A stretch of DNA of 36,405 nucleotides from Bifidobacterium breve (GCA_945883675.1 CAMCYA010000009.1:1-36405), one strand, 5' to 3'. Shown: positions 25,756-33,866, counted from the stretch's first letter. Program-made: numbers and translations. The notes: generated by a model from the sequence alone, not told the origin.

Positions 25756-28614
25756 TTATTTAGATTGCGAATTTATGATTGCTTCGGCTGCTTCGACTGC
25801 AGATTCCAATCGTTTCTTAGCTTTGCCATATGCTTCCAAATCTCCTTTTGCAAGGGCTGCATCTCCATCTCTAATTGCACTCATAGCACTTGCTATTGCG
25901 CTTGCAAGGGATGAGTTAGTTGATGTTCCTGTATTTCCATTAGTTGTTGAACCACCGGCAGAAGTACCAGAGTTACCAGAGAAGACTTGATCCAGCGCGC
26001 CCTTTAACGTCTCATCAAATCCGATTTGATCACCGAATGAAACCAGAACCTTCTGCAGTAGAGGGTATGCAGATGTGTTAGCAGTTGCCTGCACATAGAC
26101 GGGCTGAACGTAGAGTAAGCCGCCTCCAACTGGCAGTGTTAACAAGTTACCCAACACAACATCAGAACCACCACGGCGAAGAAGGTTTAATTCGGTTGCA
26201 ACATCAGTATTTGCCTCAAAGTTTGCAGCTACCTGTGTAGGTCCTGCAACGTTTGTATTTCTAGGTAGCTGTAATACTGACATCTTTCCGTAATCCGGCC
26301 CGGCATCGGAATTTACAACTGCAAATGCAGACAGGTTCTCACGTCCTCCGCGAGGCACAAATGGAGTAGTTAAAGAAAACACTGGAGCTTTAGTTCCAGG
26401 CATCTGAAGTGTTAAGTAATACGGTGGTTGTGCACCAGCGTTAGCTCCAAATGTTGAAGGATCTCGGGGGATGCGCCAGAAATCTTGCCCACCATAGAAA
26501 GCCTCTGCAGTTCTAACATGGTAGGAACTCAAAATCTCTCTTTGAACTCTAAAGAGGTCTTCAGGGTAGCGCACATGCTCCATTAGCTGATCTGAGATTG
26601 CACTCTTTGGAAGAAGTGCATTTGGAAATGCCTTAGCCCAAGTTTTTAAAACTGGATCTTGATCATCCCATGTATACAGGGAAACTGTTCCATCATAAGC
26701 ATCCACAGTTGCTTTTACAGAGTTTCGAATGTAGTTAATACTTTGATTTCTTAGTAATGCAGAAGCGCCAGTGTTTGTAGTAACCGTATCGTTAATGGCA
26801 TCTGAAAGTACTGTTCGGCGTGAATATGGATAGCCGGCACTTGTTGTATATCCATCAATAATCCACAAAACCTTTCCATCAATTAACGCTGGATAAGGAT
26901 CTCCATCAAGAGTTAACCACGGGGCAACTTTTGCGACGCGATCTCGAGGATTTCTTTCAAAGAGAATCTTTGAATCTTTGTTGATCAGATTTGATAACAA
27001 AATTCTTTGTTCTTGATACTTAAGTGCAAATACTGCTTTATTTACAAGTGAACCAACTGGAACTCCACCTTTACCTGTGTAGGTGTAATTTCTTTGTCCA
27101 TTTGGTGAAGCATCATCTGGATAATCAAACTCCACTGGTGTATCTGTCTTCACTCCACCAATAATTGAATAGTCAGGAACATTCTCACCGAAATAAATCC
27201 GTGGCTGGAATTCGCCCAATGCACCCTTAGGAGGCAAATCGCCAAGTGCAAAGGAAGGCTTACCATCTGCGTCGCGTTCGTTTCCGTAGGCCGCAACAAA
27301 ACCAAACCCGTGTGTGTAAACAAGGTGATCATTGATCCAATTTCGAGATGGATTTCCAGCAATATTTAGTTCACGAGCTGCAACAACAACATCGCGCTTG
27401 ACTCCGTTTACTGTGTAACGATCAATATCTAAAGTTTGAGGGAAACTGTAATAAGGGCGAATCTGTTGAAGTTGACGGAAAGTTGATGAAAGAACATTTG
27501 GATCCATCAAACGAATATTTGCAATTGTGGCGGCATCATCTGCAAGTTGACCCGAGTTAGTTGCAGCTGTTGCCTGGTAATCGCTAACAGTGACATCTGA
27601 GATCCCATAGGCCGCGCGAGTAGCATCAATATTTCTTTGAATAAAAGGTGCTTCCTTAGATGATTCACTTGGCTTAACCTGGAACTGCTGAATTGCACCT
27701 GGGTAAAGACCAGCAAACAGAACTGATGAAACAACAAGCAGTGCCGTACCGGCTGCAGGTAGCAACCAGGATTTACGAATAATTGTTGCAAAGAATAAAA
27801 CCGCACAGACCAATGCAATTCCAGTCAAAATTGCCTTTGCAGGCAATACAGCGTTGACATCTGTATAAGTTAATCCTGTTATCAACCTGCCCTCTTTAAG
27901 AGCTAGCGCATATCTATCAAACCAATAAGCAACAGCCTTAAGGAGAACAACAACTCCTAGCAAAACTGAAAGTTGAACACGTGCAGCGACAGTGGTGCGA
28001 TCTTGCTGAACTTGCAAGCGAATTCCACTGTAGAGATAGTGGACAACAGCAGAAGCAATTATTGCCAGAACAGTTGTTGTAATTGCCCAAGAGATTAATG
28101 ACTGCCAAAAAGGTAAACGGAATGCAAAGAATGAAACATCCATATTGAACTGTGGATCTGTTACACCAAAGCTTGTTGAGTTTTTAAATAGCAACCATGT
28201 AGTCCACAATTGTGATGAAGCAGAACCAGCAAAGTAAAAAATTGCCACGCTTAATCCGATGAATAAACCTTTACGGATTGGCTCTACTTGTGATCGATAT
28301 CTTTCAAGATTATCTGATTCGACCATCATTGTTACATAAAGTGGACGGCGCTTATAAGCAATAAATATATTTGCCATTACAATAAGTGCAGTTAACAATC
28401 CACCAATAATGAAGAGAAAAGCTTTTGTACCAAGAATTGTTGACCATGTGCTTGTGAAATCTACAGACTTAAACCACAACCAATCTGCATAAAAACCACT
28501 CAATGCAGTAAAGAGAATTCCAAGAACAACAAGGATTCCGAAGGTCAGCGCGAGCGGACTCTTGCGACCTTTAAATTGGAAGTTGGGGCGTTGAAACTGT
28601 GGTGTATTAGTCAT
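25756..28614 (-). CDS. UPF0182 family large membrane protein
   Basis: 952 aa. The N-terminal third has about seven hydrophobic helices, including LALTFGILVVLGILFTALSG, with the early motif FYADWLWFKSVDF. The rest is a large domain, probably extracytoplasmic, with family blocks such as IQRNIDATRAAYGI, IRLMDPNVLSSTFRQLQQIR and FGVDPQF-like FGVTDPQFNMD. A Gly/Thr/Ser/Asn linker (about 885-905) precedes an Ala/Glu/Lys-rich helical tail. Function is unknown. In mycobacteria the homologue is next to the Lon-like PDZ protein, as here. The start is set by ATG 28614, with TAGTTT 6 nt upstream. Confidence 0.93.
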   Translation of the reverse strand: MTNTPQFQRPNFQFKGRKSPLALTFGILVVLGILFTALSGFYADWLWFKSVDFTSTWSTILGTKAFLFIIGGLLTALIVMANIFIAYKRRPLYVTMMVESDNLERYRSQVEPIRKGLFIGLSVAIFYFAGSASSQLWTTWLLFKNSTSFGVTDPQFNMDVSFFAFRLPFWQSLISWAITTTVLAIIASAVVHYLYSGIRLQVQQDRTTVAARVQLSVLLGVVVLLKAVAYWFDRYALALKEGRLITGLTYTDVNAVLPAKAILTGIALVCAVLFFATIIRKSWLLPAAGTALLVVSSVLFAGLYPGAIQQFQVKPSESSKEAPFIQRNIDATRAAYGISDVTVSDYQATAATNSGQLADDAATIANIRLMDPNVLSSTFRQLQQIRPYYSFPQTLDIDRYTVNGVKRDVVVAARELNIAGNPSRNWINDHLVYTHGFGFVAAYGNERDADGKPSFALGDLPPKGALGEFQPRIYFGENVPDYSIIGGVKTDTPVEFDYPDDASPNGQRNYTYTGKGGVPVGSLVNKAVFALKYQEQRILLSNLINKDSKILFERNPRDRVAKVAPWLTLDGDPYPALIDGKVLWIIDGYTTSAGYPYSRRTVLSDAINDTVTTNTGASALLRNQSINYIRNSVKATVDAYDGTVSLYTWDDQDPVLKTWAKAFPNALLPKSAISDQLMEHVRYPEDLFRVQREILSSYHVRTAEAFYGGQDFWRIPRDPSTFGANAGAQPPYYLTLQMPGTKAPVFSLTTPFVPRGGRENLSAFAVVNSDAGPDYGKMSVLQLPRNTNVAGPTQVAANFEANTDVATELNLLRRGGSDVVLGNLLTLPVGGGLLYVQPVYVQATANTSAYPLLQKVLVSFGDQIGFDETLKGALDQVFSGNSGTSAGGSTTNGNTGTSTNSSLASAIASAMSAIRDGDAALAKGDLEAYGKAKKRLESAVEAAEAIINSQSK

Positions 28615-28626
28615 GGGAGAAAACTA
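28615..28626 (-). promoter_or_regulatory. Leaderless-type -10 element for the UPF0182 gene
   Basis: On the minus strand TAGTTT (bases 28621-28626), then TCTCCC, then ATG. It lies in the 90-nt gap after the Lon-like gene, so UPF0182 probably has its own start site. Confidence 0.45.
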
Positions 28627-28704
28627 TCGCACCCACGCTTTCCCACCAATCCAAATTTCCCTTTGCCTTCAAGGGGTTAGAACCAACCTTTAGGCGGACA
28701 GATA

Positions 28705-29499
28705 CTACTTTTTGCTGGTTTCTAAGTATGAGATTGCTTGAGCCAAGGTTGCAACCGTTACAACCTTAATGCCGGCTGGGACATTTGCGATTTCCGAGGC
28801 ATTGCTAACAGGTGCAAAAAACAATGTAGCTCCAACTTTATGAGCAGATGTAATTTTTTCATTGATTCCACCAATGCCGCCGACTATTCCACGAGCATTA
28901 ATAGTTCCAGTTCCTGCAATGTGCTCACCTTCTAAAATATCGCGCTCGGTTAAAAGCTCAACTAAAGCAATTGCAAATACAAGACCGCCACTAGGGCCTC
29001 CAGTTTCCTTGACTTTAAACTCGATGTTTTTTGTTTCCAATTTATCTGCGCGCACTTGACCAATACTTACGGCATCAGTTGCAGATGAATCGGCGGCCAT
29101 AATCTTTGGATTTGATTGCAAATAGTTTACGGCTGCAAAAATTGCTTTGTCCTGAGAACTAACCATTTCAGCCTTGGCCTGTTTTCGTTCTTCTTTAGAA
29201 GTTGTGCCGGGTGGAAATATTGCAGATTTTGGATAAACAGAACGCTCACTACTAATCCATGAGTAAATTATCTCAGGTCCAAAGATCCAAGAATCTGGAT
29301 TAGTCACACGTATTGACATTAAATCGATTCGACCTGTTGCAGGATAGTTGTCAGTTGATTTGAATGTAATTACACCCTTAAAAATATTCTGTGCCTCTCC
29401 GGGCAAAACTATTGCAAAAGGCAGCGGCGCAATTGTTGCTAACAGAAAAAAGATTCCAAGAGTAATTGTTACTAAACGGGGTAAGGGTGAAAATCGCAT
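28705..29499 (-). CDS. Membrane-anchored Lon-like (S16) serine protease without PDZ domain
   Basis: 264 aa. One N-terminal membrane anchor (about 9-30) comes first. A domain with SIRVTNPDSWIFGPEII follows, then the S16 proteolytic domain with GGPSGGL (catalytic S170) and GGINEKI (K215), 45 residues apart, close to the Ser-Lys spacing of Lon. The mycobacterial relative (about 340 aa) carries a PDZ domain between the anchor region and the protease. Here the chain passes directly from MVSSQDKAIFAAVNYLQSN to VSIGQVRADKLE with no room for one. It is encoded between a small membrane protein and UPF0182. The active-site pair is intact, so it is probably a working protease. Confidence 0.85.
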   Translation of the reverse strand: MRFSPLPRLVTITLGIFFLLATIAPLPFAIVLPGEAQNIFKGVITFKSTDNYPATGRIDLMSIRVTNPDSWIFGPEIIYSWISSERSVYPKSAIFPPGTTSKEERKQAKAEMVSSQDKAIFAAVNYLQSNPKIMAADSSATDAVSIGQVRADKLETKNIEFKVKETGGPSGGLVFAIALVELLTERDILEGEHIAGTGTINARGIVGGIGGINEKITSAHKVGATLFFAPVSNASEIANVPAGIKVVTVATLAQAISYLETSKK

Positions 29500-29520
29500 T
29501 AGAAGAATCTCACTAGATCT

Positions 29521-29820
29521 TTAAGGTTGCAGTGGTTTCGGTTGAGATTCATTATTAGAAACAATGGATTTCTCTTCAACTTCTTCCTGATCAAATAGTT
29601 GAGGTTCCATATTTGTAACTGAATTGAAAGTTGCATCAGCGTCACGGGCTTGGGTATCACGAAGTGAATCTTGAAAACGTTGAAAGCGATCTACGGATCT
29701 CTTTGTTTCAGTTTGAAATTTGCTTTCAAACTTTGTCACCCATAACACGTAACCGAGTGCGCCAATTAGCCCAGTAGCAGGGACTACCCACCAAATAAGA
29801 GCTAAAAATGCATTGGACAT
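29521..29820 (-). CDS. Small single-pass membrane protein, function unknown
   Basis: 99 aa: one transmembrane helix at about 8-29 (LIWWVVPATGLIGALGYVLW) followed by a charged, probably cytoplasmic, helix and an acidic tail. No known motif. It is 21 nt upstream of the Lon-like protease gene on the same strand and could be a partner or substrate of it (guess). The start is supported by TAAGGT 6 nt upstream of ATG 29820. Confidence 0.65.
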   Translation of the reverse strand: MSNAFLALIWWVVPATGLIGALGYVLWVTKFESKFQTETKRSVDRFQRFQDSLRDTQARDADATFNSVTNMEPQLFDQEEVEEKSIVSNNESQPKPLQP

Positions 29821-29838
29821 GTTCCTACCTTACTAAGG
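29821..29838 (-). promoter_or_regulatory. -10 element with a small palindrome upstream of the 99-aa membrane protein
   Basis: On the minus strand CCTTAGTAAGG (bases 29828-29838) is an 11-base palindrome containing most of the -10 candidate TAAGGT (29827-29832), which is 6 nt before the ATG. A regulator binding the palindrome would block the promoter. Confidence 0.35.
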
Positions 29839-29936
29839 TTTGAAAGAGTAAGCGTGCTGCAGAGGGGAAGATGCATGTGAGTTAAGCGGGAATGAAAGAG
29901 AATGCAAAATTATTCTAAGACTGGGAGGATTAAGAG

Positions 29937-31253
29937 ATGGCAAACTTTGGTTTTACCCCTGGCGGCGCAGATGATTCAGATGGATCTGAAGAACCTGTGG
30001 ATTTTGCCGCCATGATGGCGCAGATGCAGCAACAGATTCAACAACAGTTTTCGATGTTGGGAATTAATGGACCAGGATTTACTGGTTCAGATGAAGCGCT
30101 GCCGAAAAACATTGTTCGCGATGTATCAAAAAAGTTTACGAGTTCTCAGAGTTCTGCCCCAGTTGGTCAAAGTGACCTCGCTCAAATTCAGCAGGCGTTT
30201 TCAATTGCCGAGACCTGGCTCAATGAAGCAGTCTTATTCCCACAGACACCACAAAGCGGAAATGCGGCTTTGGCACGTACTGATTGGATTGATGCCACGC
30301 TCTCCGGTTGGCAAAGCGCAGTAGAGCCTCTAGCGGTCGGGTTATCGGCTGCAATTGGTGAATTACTGGATCAAGCATCGATTGGCGAAGAAGAATCTGA
30401 TGCACATCCGGATAGTGAAAACCCCGAATTGGCGATTCCTGTCGGAATGATTTCAATGCTTCTTAAATCATTTATTGGTTCATTGATTGCAACACAGTTA
30501 GGACAAGCAATCAGTGGCTTAGCTAGCAAAGTCACTGGCGCTCACGACGTAGGACTGCCCCTACTTGATCCTGCATACCCGGCTTTAGTTCCGCAAAACA
30601 TCCGTGAATGGTCAACAGATCTTGATATTGCCCTAGATGAAGTTCAGATATTTCATGCACTCCGCGAAGCATCAGTTGCCCGGTTGTTTTCAAACAATCC
30701 ATGGTTAGTTTCATACATCCGTACTGCAATTACTGATTACGGAAAAGGAATCAACATCGACATGGAAGCAATTCAAGAGCAGGCACAGCGTGCACTCGAT
30801 GAGAGCGGTGGCTTTGATCCAACTAATCCTGAAAGTTTAAACATCGCTTTAAATAGCGGAATATTCACACCACAAGAAACACCCGCACAAAGAGCGGCGC
30901 TAACAAAGTTAGAGACAGCTCTAGCGCTCATAGACGGATGGTGTGAAGAAGTTGTTTCCTTAGCAGCAGGAAATCGCCTTCCAAATCTGAATGCATTACA
31001 AGAGACTTTACGTCGTCGACGTGCAACTTCAGCTCCCGCTCAACAACTATTCTCTTCGCTTTTAGGATTACAAGTTTCACCACGTTTAACACGTGAGGCG
31101 ACTGCATTTTGGACCCAAGTACGTGAATTAAAAGATATTGCAGCCCGTGATCAAATTTGGAGTGGAATTTTGCCAACTGCAGATGACTTGTTGACTCCTG
31201 AGAGTTTCTTGAAGAGTTTAGAAATCCCAGATGATTTGTCGGGCTTAATTTAA
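29937..31253 (+). CDS. Zincin_2 / DUF2342 family protein (putative metallopeptidase-like)
   Basis: 438 aa. It starts MANFGFTPGG with a Gln/Met-rich helix, and family blocks include LALPVGM-like LAIPVGMISMLLKS, YPALVPQNI, HALREASVARLFSNNPWL, YGKGINIDMEAIQEQA and the C-terminal RRRRATSAPAQQLFSSLLGLQ. The family is annotated as zincin-like, but no HExxH motif exists in this protein, and the segment LREASVARLF lacks a histidine I would expect there in relatives; activity is uncertain. GGGAGG lies a few bases upstream of ATG 29937. Mycobacteria carry the homologue divergent from the Lon-like and UPF0182 genes, as here. Confidence 0.82.
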   Translation: MANFGFTPGGADDSDGSEEPVDFAAMMAQMQQQIQQQFSMLGINGPGFTGSDEALPKNIVRDVSKKFTSSQSSAPVGQSDLAQIQQAFSIAETWLNEAVLFPQTPQSGNAALARTDWIDATLSGWQSAVEPLAVGLSAAIGELLDQASIGEEESDAHPDSENPELAIPVGMISMLLKSFIGSLIATQLGQAISGLASKVTGAHDVGLPLLDPAYPALVPQNIREWSTDLDIALDEVQIFHALREASVARLFSNNPWLVSYIRTAITDYGKGINIDMEAIQEQAQRALDESGGFDPTNPESLNIALNSGIFTPQETPAQRAALTKLETALALIDGWCEEVVSLAAGNRLPNLNALQETLRRRRATSAPAQQLFSSLLGLQVSPRLTREATAFWTQVRELKDIAARDQIWSGILPTADDLLTPESFLKSLEIPDDLSGLI

Positions 31254-31267
31254 CGTGAATTAAAAAG

Positions 31268-31338
31268 CGAACTCCCCGGTCACTTGCTCTATGTCAGCCT
31301 TCCCCTTGCTGACTTAGAACTGTTATCCGAGGAGTTCG
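31268..31338. other. Structured intergenic element (two nested hairpins)
   Basis: CGAACTCC (31268-31275) pairs perfectly with GGAGTTCG (31331-31338). After one mismatch CGG/CCG continue the stem. Inside, GTCAGC (31293-31298) pairs with GCTGAC (31308-31313) around a C-rich loop. No T run follows, so it is not a normal terminator. It starts 15 nt after the DUF2342 stop. It may be a small RNA, an mRNA 3' structure or a protein-binding site. Confidence 0.5.
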
Positions 31339-31406
31339 TACCCGTAAAATAAGCGTTCTTGAAGCGATAATCAACTAAGCATCGCGCTGTTTTAGGTTGA
31401 CAAATC

Positions 31407-31458
31407 GTGATTTCTTCAGATAAAGGCCTTTCTATTTCTACCTTTAAAAAGAAATCAC
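31407..31458. repeat. Long inverted repeat (hairpin) in the gap before the YgjP-like gene
   Basis: GTGATTTCTT (31407-31416) and AAGAAATCAC (31449-31458) are perfect complements. Nested within are TAAAGG (31421-31426) and CCTTTA (31441-31446). AAAGG can alternatively pair with the adjacent CCTTT (31427-31431). Together this is a 16-bp interrupted stem, unusual outside terminators, and no T run follows. Confidence 0.55.
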
Positions 31459-31473
31459 CATAGATTTATCTCA

Positions 31474-31498
31474 ATCTCTCAAGGTTTAGTTGAGAGAT
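31474..31498. promoter_or_regulatory. Perfect 9-bp inverted repeat just upstream of a -10 box (operator candidate)
   Basis: ATCTCTCAA (31474-31482), seven bases, TTGAGAGAT (31490-31498). It ends five bases before TATTAT and covers the -35 position, the usual place for a repressor or activator dimer. Confidence 0.55.
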
Positions 31499-31502
31499 GA
31501 CC

Positions 31503-31515
31503 TATTATTTTTCAT
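31503..31515 (+). promoter_or_regulatory. Leaderless-type promoter of the YgjP-like gene
   Basis: TATTAT (31503-31508) is followed by 7 nt and then ATG 31516. No ribosome-binding site. Confidence 0.6.
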
Positions 31516-32130
31516 ATGCAGCATCCAGATCTCCATGGAGAATCTTTAGTTGAAAAAACACTTGAAGAATCAACGTTGCCTGGAATCACCGAGGGCGAGA
31601 TAGTCGTCATTCGCTCCAACCGCAGGAAGAAAAACATCTCGGCCTATCGCCAAGGCGGTCGAATTGTTGTCTCAATCCCCGCCAGAATGAGTAAGGCCGA
31701 TGAACGGGCCATGGTTCCGGAAATGGTGGCAAAGATTCGTGCCCAAGAGGCCGTTGCAACGATGAGCGAAGAGATTTTGCTGGTTAGAGCTGGCGAACTG
31801 CTCACGCAGTTAGCTCCAGAGATTTCTGCGCGCCCAGCATCGGTCAATTGGCGGGCCATGCGCGAGCGCTGGGGATCGTGCACAGGCATCGACCGCTCAA
31901 TTCGTATCTCAGATCGCCTCAAGGGAGCACCTGAGTACGTTTTGGATTACGTGCTCTTTCATGAGGCCATCCATTTGCAGTATTTCGACCACGGCCAGGA
32001 GTTCAAGGAGCTTTTGGCTCGTTTCCCCCAGGAAGTACAGGCTGAGGCCTATTTGCAGGGCTATGAGGCGGCCGAAAACGCGCTTACCGCTCCAGAGGCC
32101 CTAAAAAAACTCCTAAATAAGGGTGCGTAG
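31516..32130 (+). CDS. YgjP-like zinc metallopeptidase (DUF45/M48-related)
   Basis: 204 aa. The zinc site is HEAIH (H149, E150, H153), followed by the further ligand region YFDHGQEF (H159), as in the YgjP/SprT-like group. The upstream block WRAMRERWGSC matches the family's conserved RWGSC motif, and RRKKNISAYRQGGRIVVSIP is the usual N-terminal strand pair. Substrate unknown. The gene stands out: GC is about 55-60% in lines I counted against about 43-45% in neighbours, and codons ending in C or G are frequent. This suggests acquisition from a higher-GC relative. It is preceded by a palindromic operator candidate and a leaderless promoter. Confidence 0.87.
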   Translation: MQHPDLHGESLVEKTLEESTLPGITEGEIVVIRSNRRKKNISAYRQGGRIVVSIPARMSKADERAMVPEMVAKIRAQEAVATMSEEILLVRAGELLTQLAPEISARPASVNWRAMRERWGSCTGIDRSIRISDRLKGAPEYVLDYVLFHEAIHLQYFDHGQEFKELLARFPQEVQAEAYLQGYEAAENALTAPEALKKLLNKGA

Positions 32131-32231
32131 TTACGCTTAATCAAGCGTGGGGCGAGTAATCTCATACCAGAGCGCCTACCCCAAAAGGGGAGCATCCCAT
32201 TGGGATCGTAAGCGTCGATAGGAGGAAAGAA
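32131..32231 (+). promoter_or_regulatory. Structured leader of the DUF5679 gene with competing pairings
   Basis: ACGCTT (32133-32138) can pair with AAGCGT at 32143-32148 or with a second AAGCGT at 32210-32215. CCCC (32179-32182) can pair with GGGG at 32149-32152 or at 32187-32190. ATCCC/GGGAT (32194-32206) is a third hairpin. The ribosome-binding site GGAGG begins 6 nt after the second AAGCGT. The arrangement resembles a two-state RNA switch, but no known riboswitch class is recognised. Confidence 0.4.
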
Positions 32232-32396
32232 ATGACAGCAGAGACATACAAGGGTGACGCTTACTGCGTTAAGTGCAAAGAGAAGCGTGATTTCGAAGGA
32301 ACTGTAAAGGTTTCCGAGTCTGGCCGTCGCATGGCACAGGGCATCTGCCCAGTGTGTGGCACCAAGGTCAATCGCATTCTTGGCAAAGCCCAGTAA
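32232..32396 (+). CDS. DUF5679-type small zinc-ribbon protein
   Basis: 54 aa starting MTAETYKGDAYCVKCKEKR. Two CxxC pairs, CVKC and CPVC, make a four-cysteine zinc ribbon, with SGRRMAQG between them. Similar tiny proteins are common in actinobacteria and have no established role. GGAGG (32221-32225) sits 6 nt before the ATG. GC is slightly above neighbours, with codon choice suggestive of strong expression. A strong terminator follows at 32452, so it is a compact single-gene unit or shares a transcript with the metallopeptidase. Confidence 0.85.
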   Translation: MTAETYKGDAYCVKCKEKRDFEGTVKVSESGRRMAQGICPVCGTKVNRILGKAQ

Positions 32397-32451
32397 TTAA
32401 ATTTCATTGTGCTTAAACCAGCCTTGCTGGTCAGTACATGTCTAGCGTTTC

Positions 32452-32488
32452 AAAAGAGCCTCACTCCAATTGGATGTGGGGCTCTTTT
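32452..32488. terminator. Intrinsic terminator after the DUF5679 gene
   Basis: AAAAGAGCC (32452-32460) pairs with GGCTCTTTT (32480-32488). Inner pairs extend the stem to an AATT loop with one bulge. A smaller ACCAGC/GCTGGT hairpin lies just before it, at about 32417-32432. Confidence 0.87.
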
Positions 32489-32572
32489 GCGTTAAGTACA
32501 ACATTACTAATCGTAATAACTAAGTTTTTGATTCCACAGATTTCTTGATTCACAATCATCGGGCGCTCGCAA

Positions 32573-32605
32573 TTGACACGCATTTACACTGGGTATCCTT
32601 AGGCC
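32573..32605 (+). promoter_or_regulatory. Leaderless promoter of prfB
   Basis: TTGACA (32573-32578) and TATCCT (32594-32599) are 15 nt apart. Six bases separate TATCCT from ATG 32606. No ribosome-binding site. Confidence 0.6.
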
Positions 32606-33700
32606 ATGGCCGCACGCGAGTATCAATTAGAGATAAACACCATTGATGCGACCCTTGTTTCAATTGAAAAAGTTTTAGATCTGCCTAAACTCAGGAAACA
32701 AGCAGACGAGTTAGAAGTTGAAGCAGGAGTCCCAAACCTTTGGGATGACCCGGAGGCTGCCCAAAAAATAACTAGCCGACTGTCTAGAGTTCAATCCGAA
32801 ATTGTAAAGTTATCAGGGCTTCGTCAACGAGTGGAAGACTTGCCTATTCTCTTTGAACTTGCAGTAGGGGAGCCTGGTGGAATTGAAGATGCCGAAAAAG
32901 AGTTGGATGCAGTAAAAAAATCTGTTAGTGAATTAGAAGTTCAAACACTTCTAAATGGTGAGTATGACGATCGAGATGCACTCATCACAATTCGCTCTGA
33001 AGCAGGTGGAGTAGAAGCAGCTGATTGGGCAGAGATGATCATGCGTATGTATCTGCGTTACTGTGAACGTCATAGTTTCAAAGTTGATGTTCTGGAAACT
33101 TCATATGCTGAAGAAGCAGGAATTAAATCAACTACGTTTAAAGTTTCCGCCCCTTATGCATATGGAACGCTTTCTGTTGAGCAAGGAACTCACCGACTTG
33201 TTCGAATTTCACCTTTTGACAGCCAAAGCCGCAGACATACATCTTTTGCTGGCGTAGAAGTTGTACCTGTAGTTGAGCAAAGTGATCATATTGAGATCGA
33301 TGAAAAAGAAATTCGCGTGGATGTCTATCGCTCATCTGGGCCTGGCGGACAAGGTGTTAACACCACCGATTCAGCAGTTCGATTAACTCATATTCCAACC
33401 GGGATCGTTGTCTCTTGCCAAAATGAGCGCTCCCAAATTCAAAACAAAGCGACTGCATTAGCAGTCTTGCAATCAAGATTGCTGGAGCGAAGAAGGCAGG
33501 AAGAGCAGGCAAAGATCAATGCCCTTAAGGGAGATAACTCTGGCTCTTGGGGAAACCAAATGCGTTCATATGTTTTGGCCCCATATCAAATGGTTAAAGA
33601 TTTACGGACCAATTATGAAACCGGTAATACATCTGCGGTTTTAAATGGCGAGATTGATGAGTTCATAGAAGCCGGAATTCGCTGGCGTCGAAGTTCATAA
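32606..33700 (+). CDS. prfB: Peptide chain release factor 2
   Basis: 364 aa. It recognises UGA and UAA: the SPF codon-recognition tripeptide is at 202-204, and the catalytic GGQ at 247-249 ([19 protein letters not shown]-like block). It is a single continuous frame from ATG 32606, so the programmed +1 frameshift used for RF2 autoregulation in many bacteria is absent, as in other actinobacteria. Start set by TATCCT 6 nt upstream. Followed by ftsE after 166 nt. Confidence 0.96.
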   Translation: MAAREYQLEINTIDATLVSIEKVLDLPKLRKQADELEVEAGVPNLWDDPEAAQKITSRLSRVQSEIVKLSGLRQRVEDLPILFELAVGEPGGIEDAEKELDAVKKSVSELEVQTLLNGEYDDRDALITIRSEAGGVEAADWAEMIMRMYLRYCERHSFKVDVLETSYAEEAGIKSTTFKVSAPYAYGTLSVEQGTHRLVRISPFDSQSRRHTSFAGVEVVPVVEQSDHIEIDEKEIRVDVYRSSGPGGQGVNTTDSAVRLTHIPTGIVVSCQNERSQIQNKATALAVLQSRLLERRRQEEQAKINALKGDNSGSWGNQMRSYVLAPYQMVKDLRTNYETGNTSAVLNGEIDEFIEAGIRWRRSS

Positions 33701-33866
33701 AAATTAAGGCTAAATTAATAGTCAAACCCTTAAAATTCTCAGAATCCATGCAATCTCACATTTTTCTTAGGCTCAAACCACGCCAACATCCATAGATTTC
33801 TAGAACATTTACATAAACTACAGTCAGGTCGAGGGCTAGAGCCCCGCACATGTAATGGGAGATGTA

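Noticed and set aside
31268-31338. A 71-nt element with closing stem and a central hairpin, similar in size to a tRNA
   Set aside because: No TTCRA T loop, no D-arm pairing, a 9-nt central loop and no tRNA-like 3' end; treated as an unassigned structured element.
31516-32396. Mobile element or genomic island
   Set aside because: GC is high, but there is no transposase, integrase, terminal repeat or duplicated target; only possible transfer is claimed.
32606-33700. Programmed frameshift in prfB
   Set aside because: The frame is continuous from ATG to stop with no in-frame UGA near codon 25.
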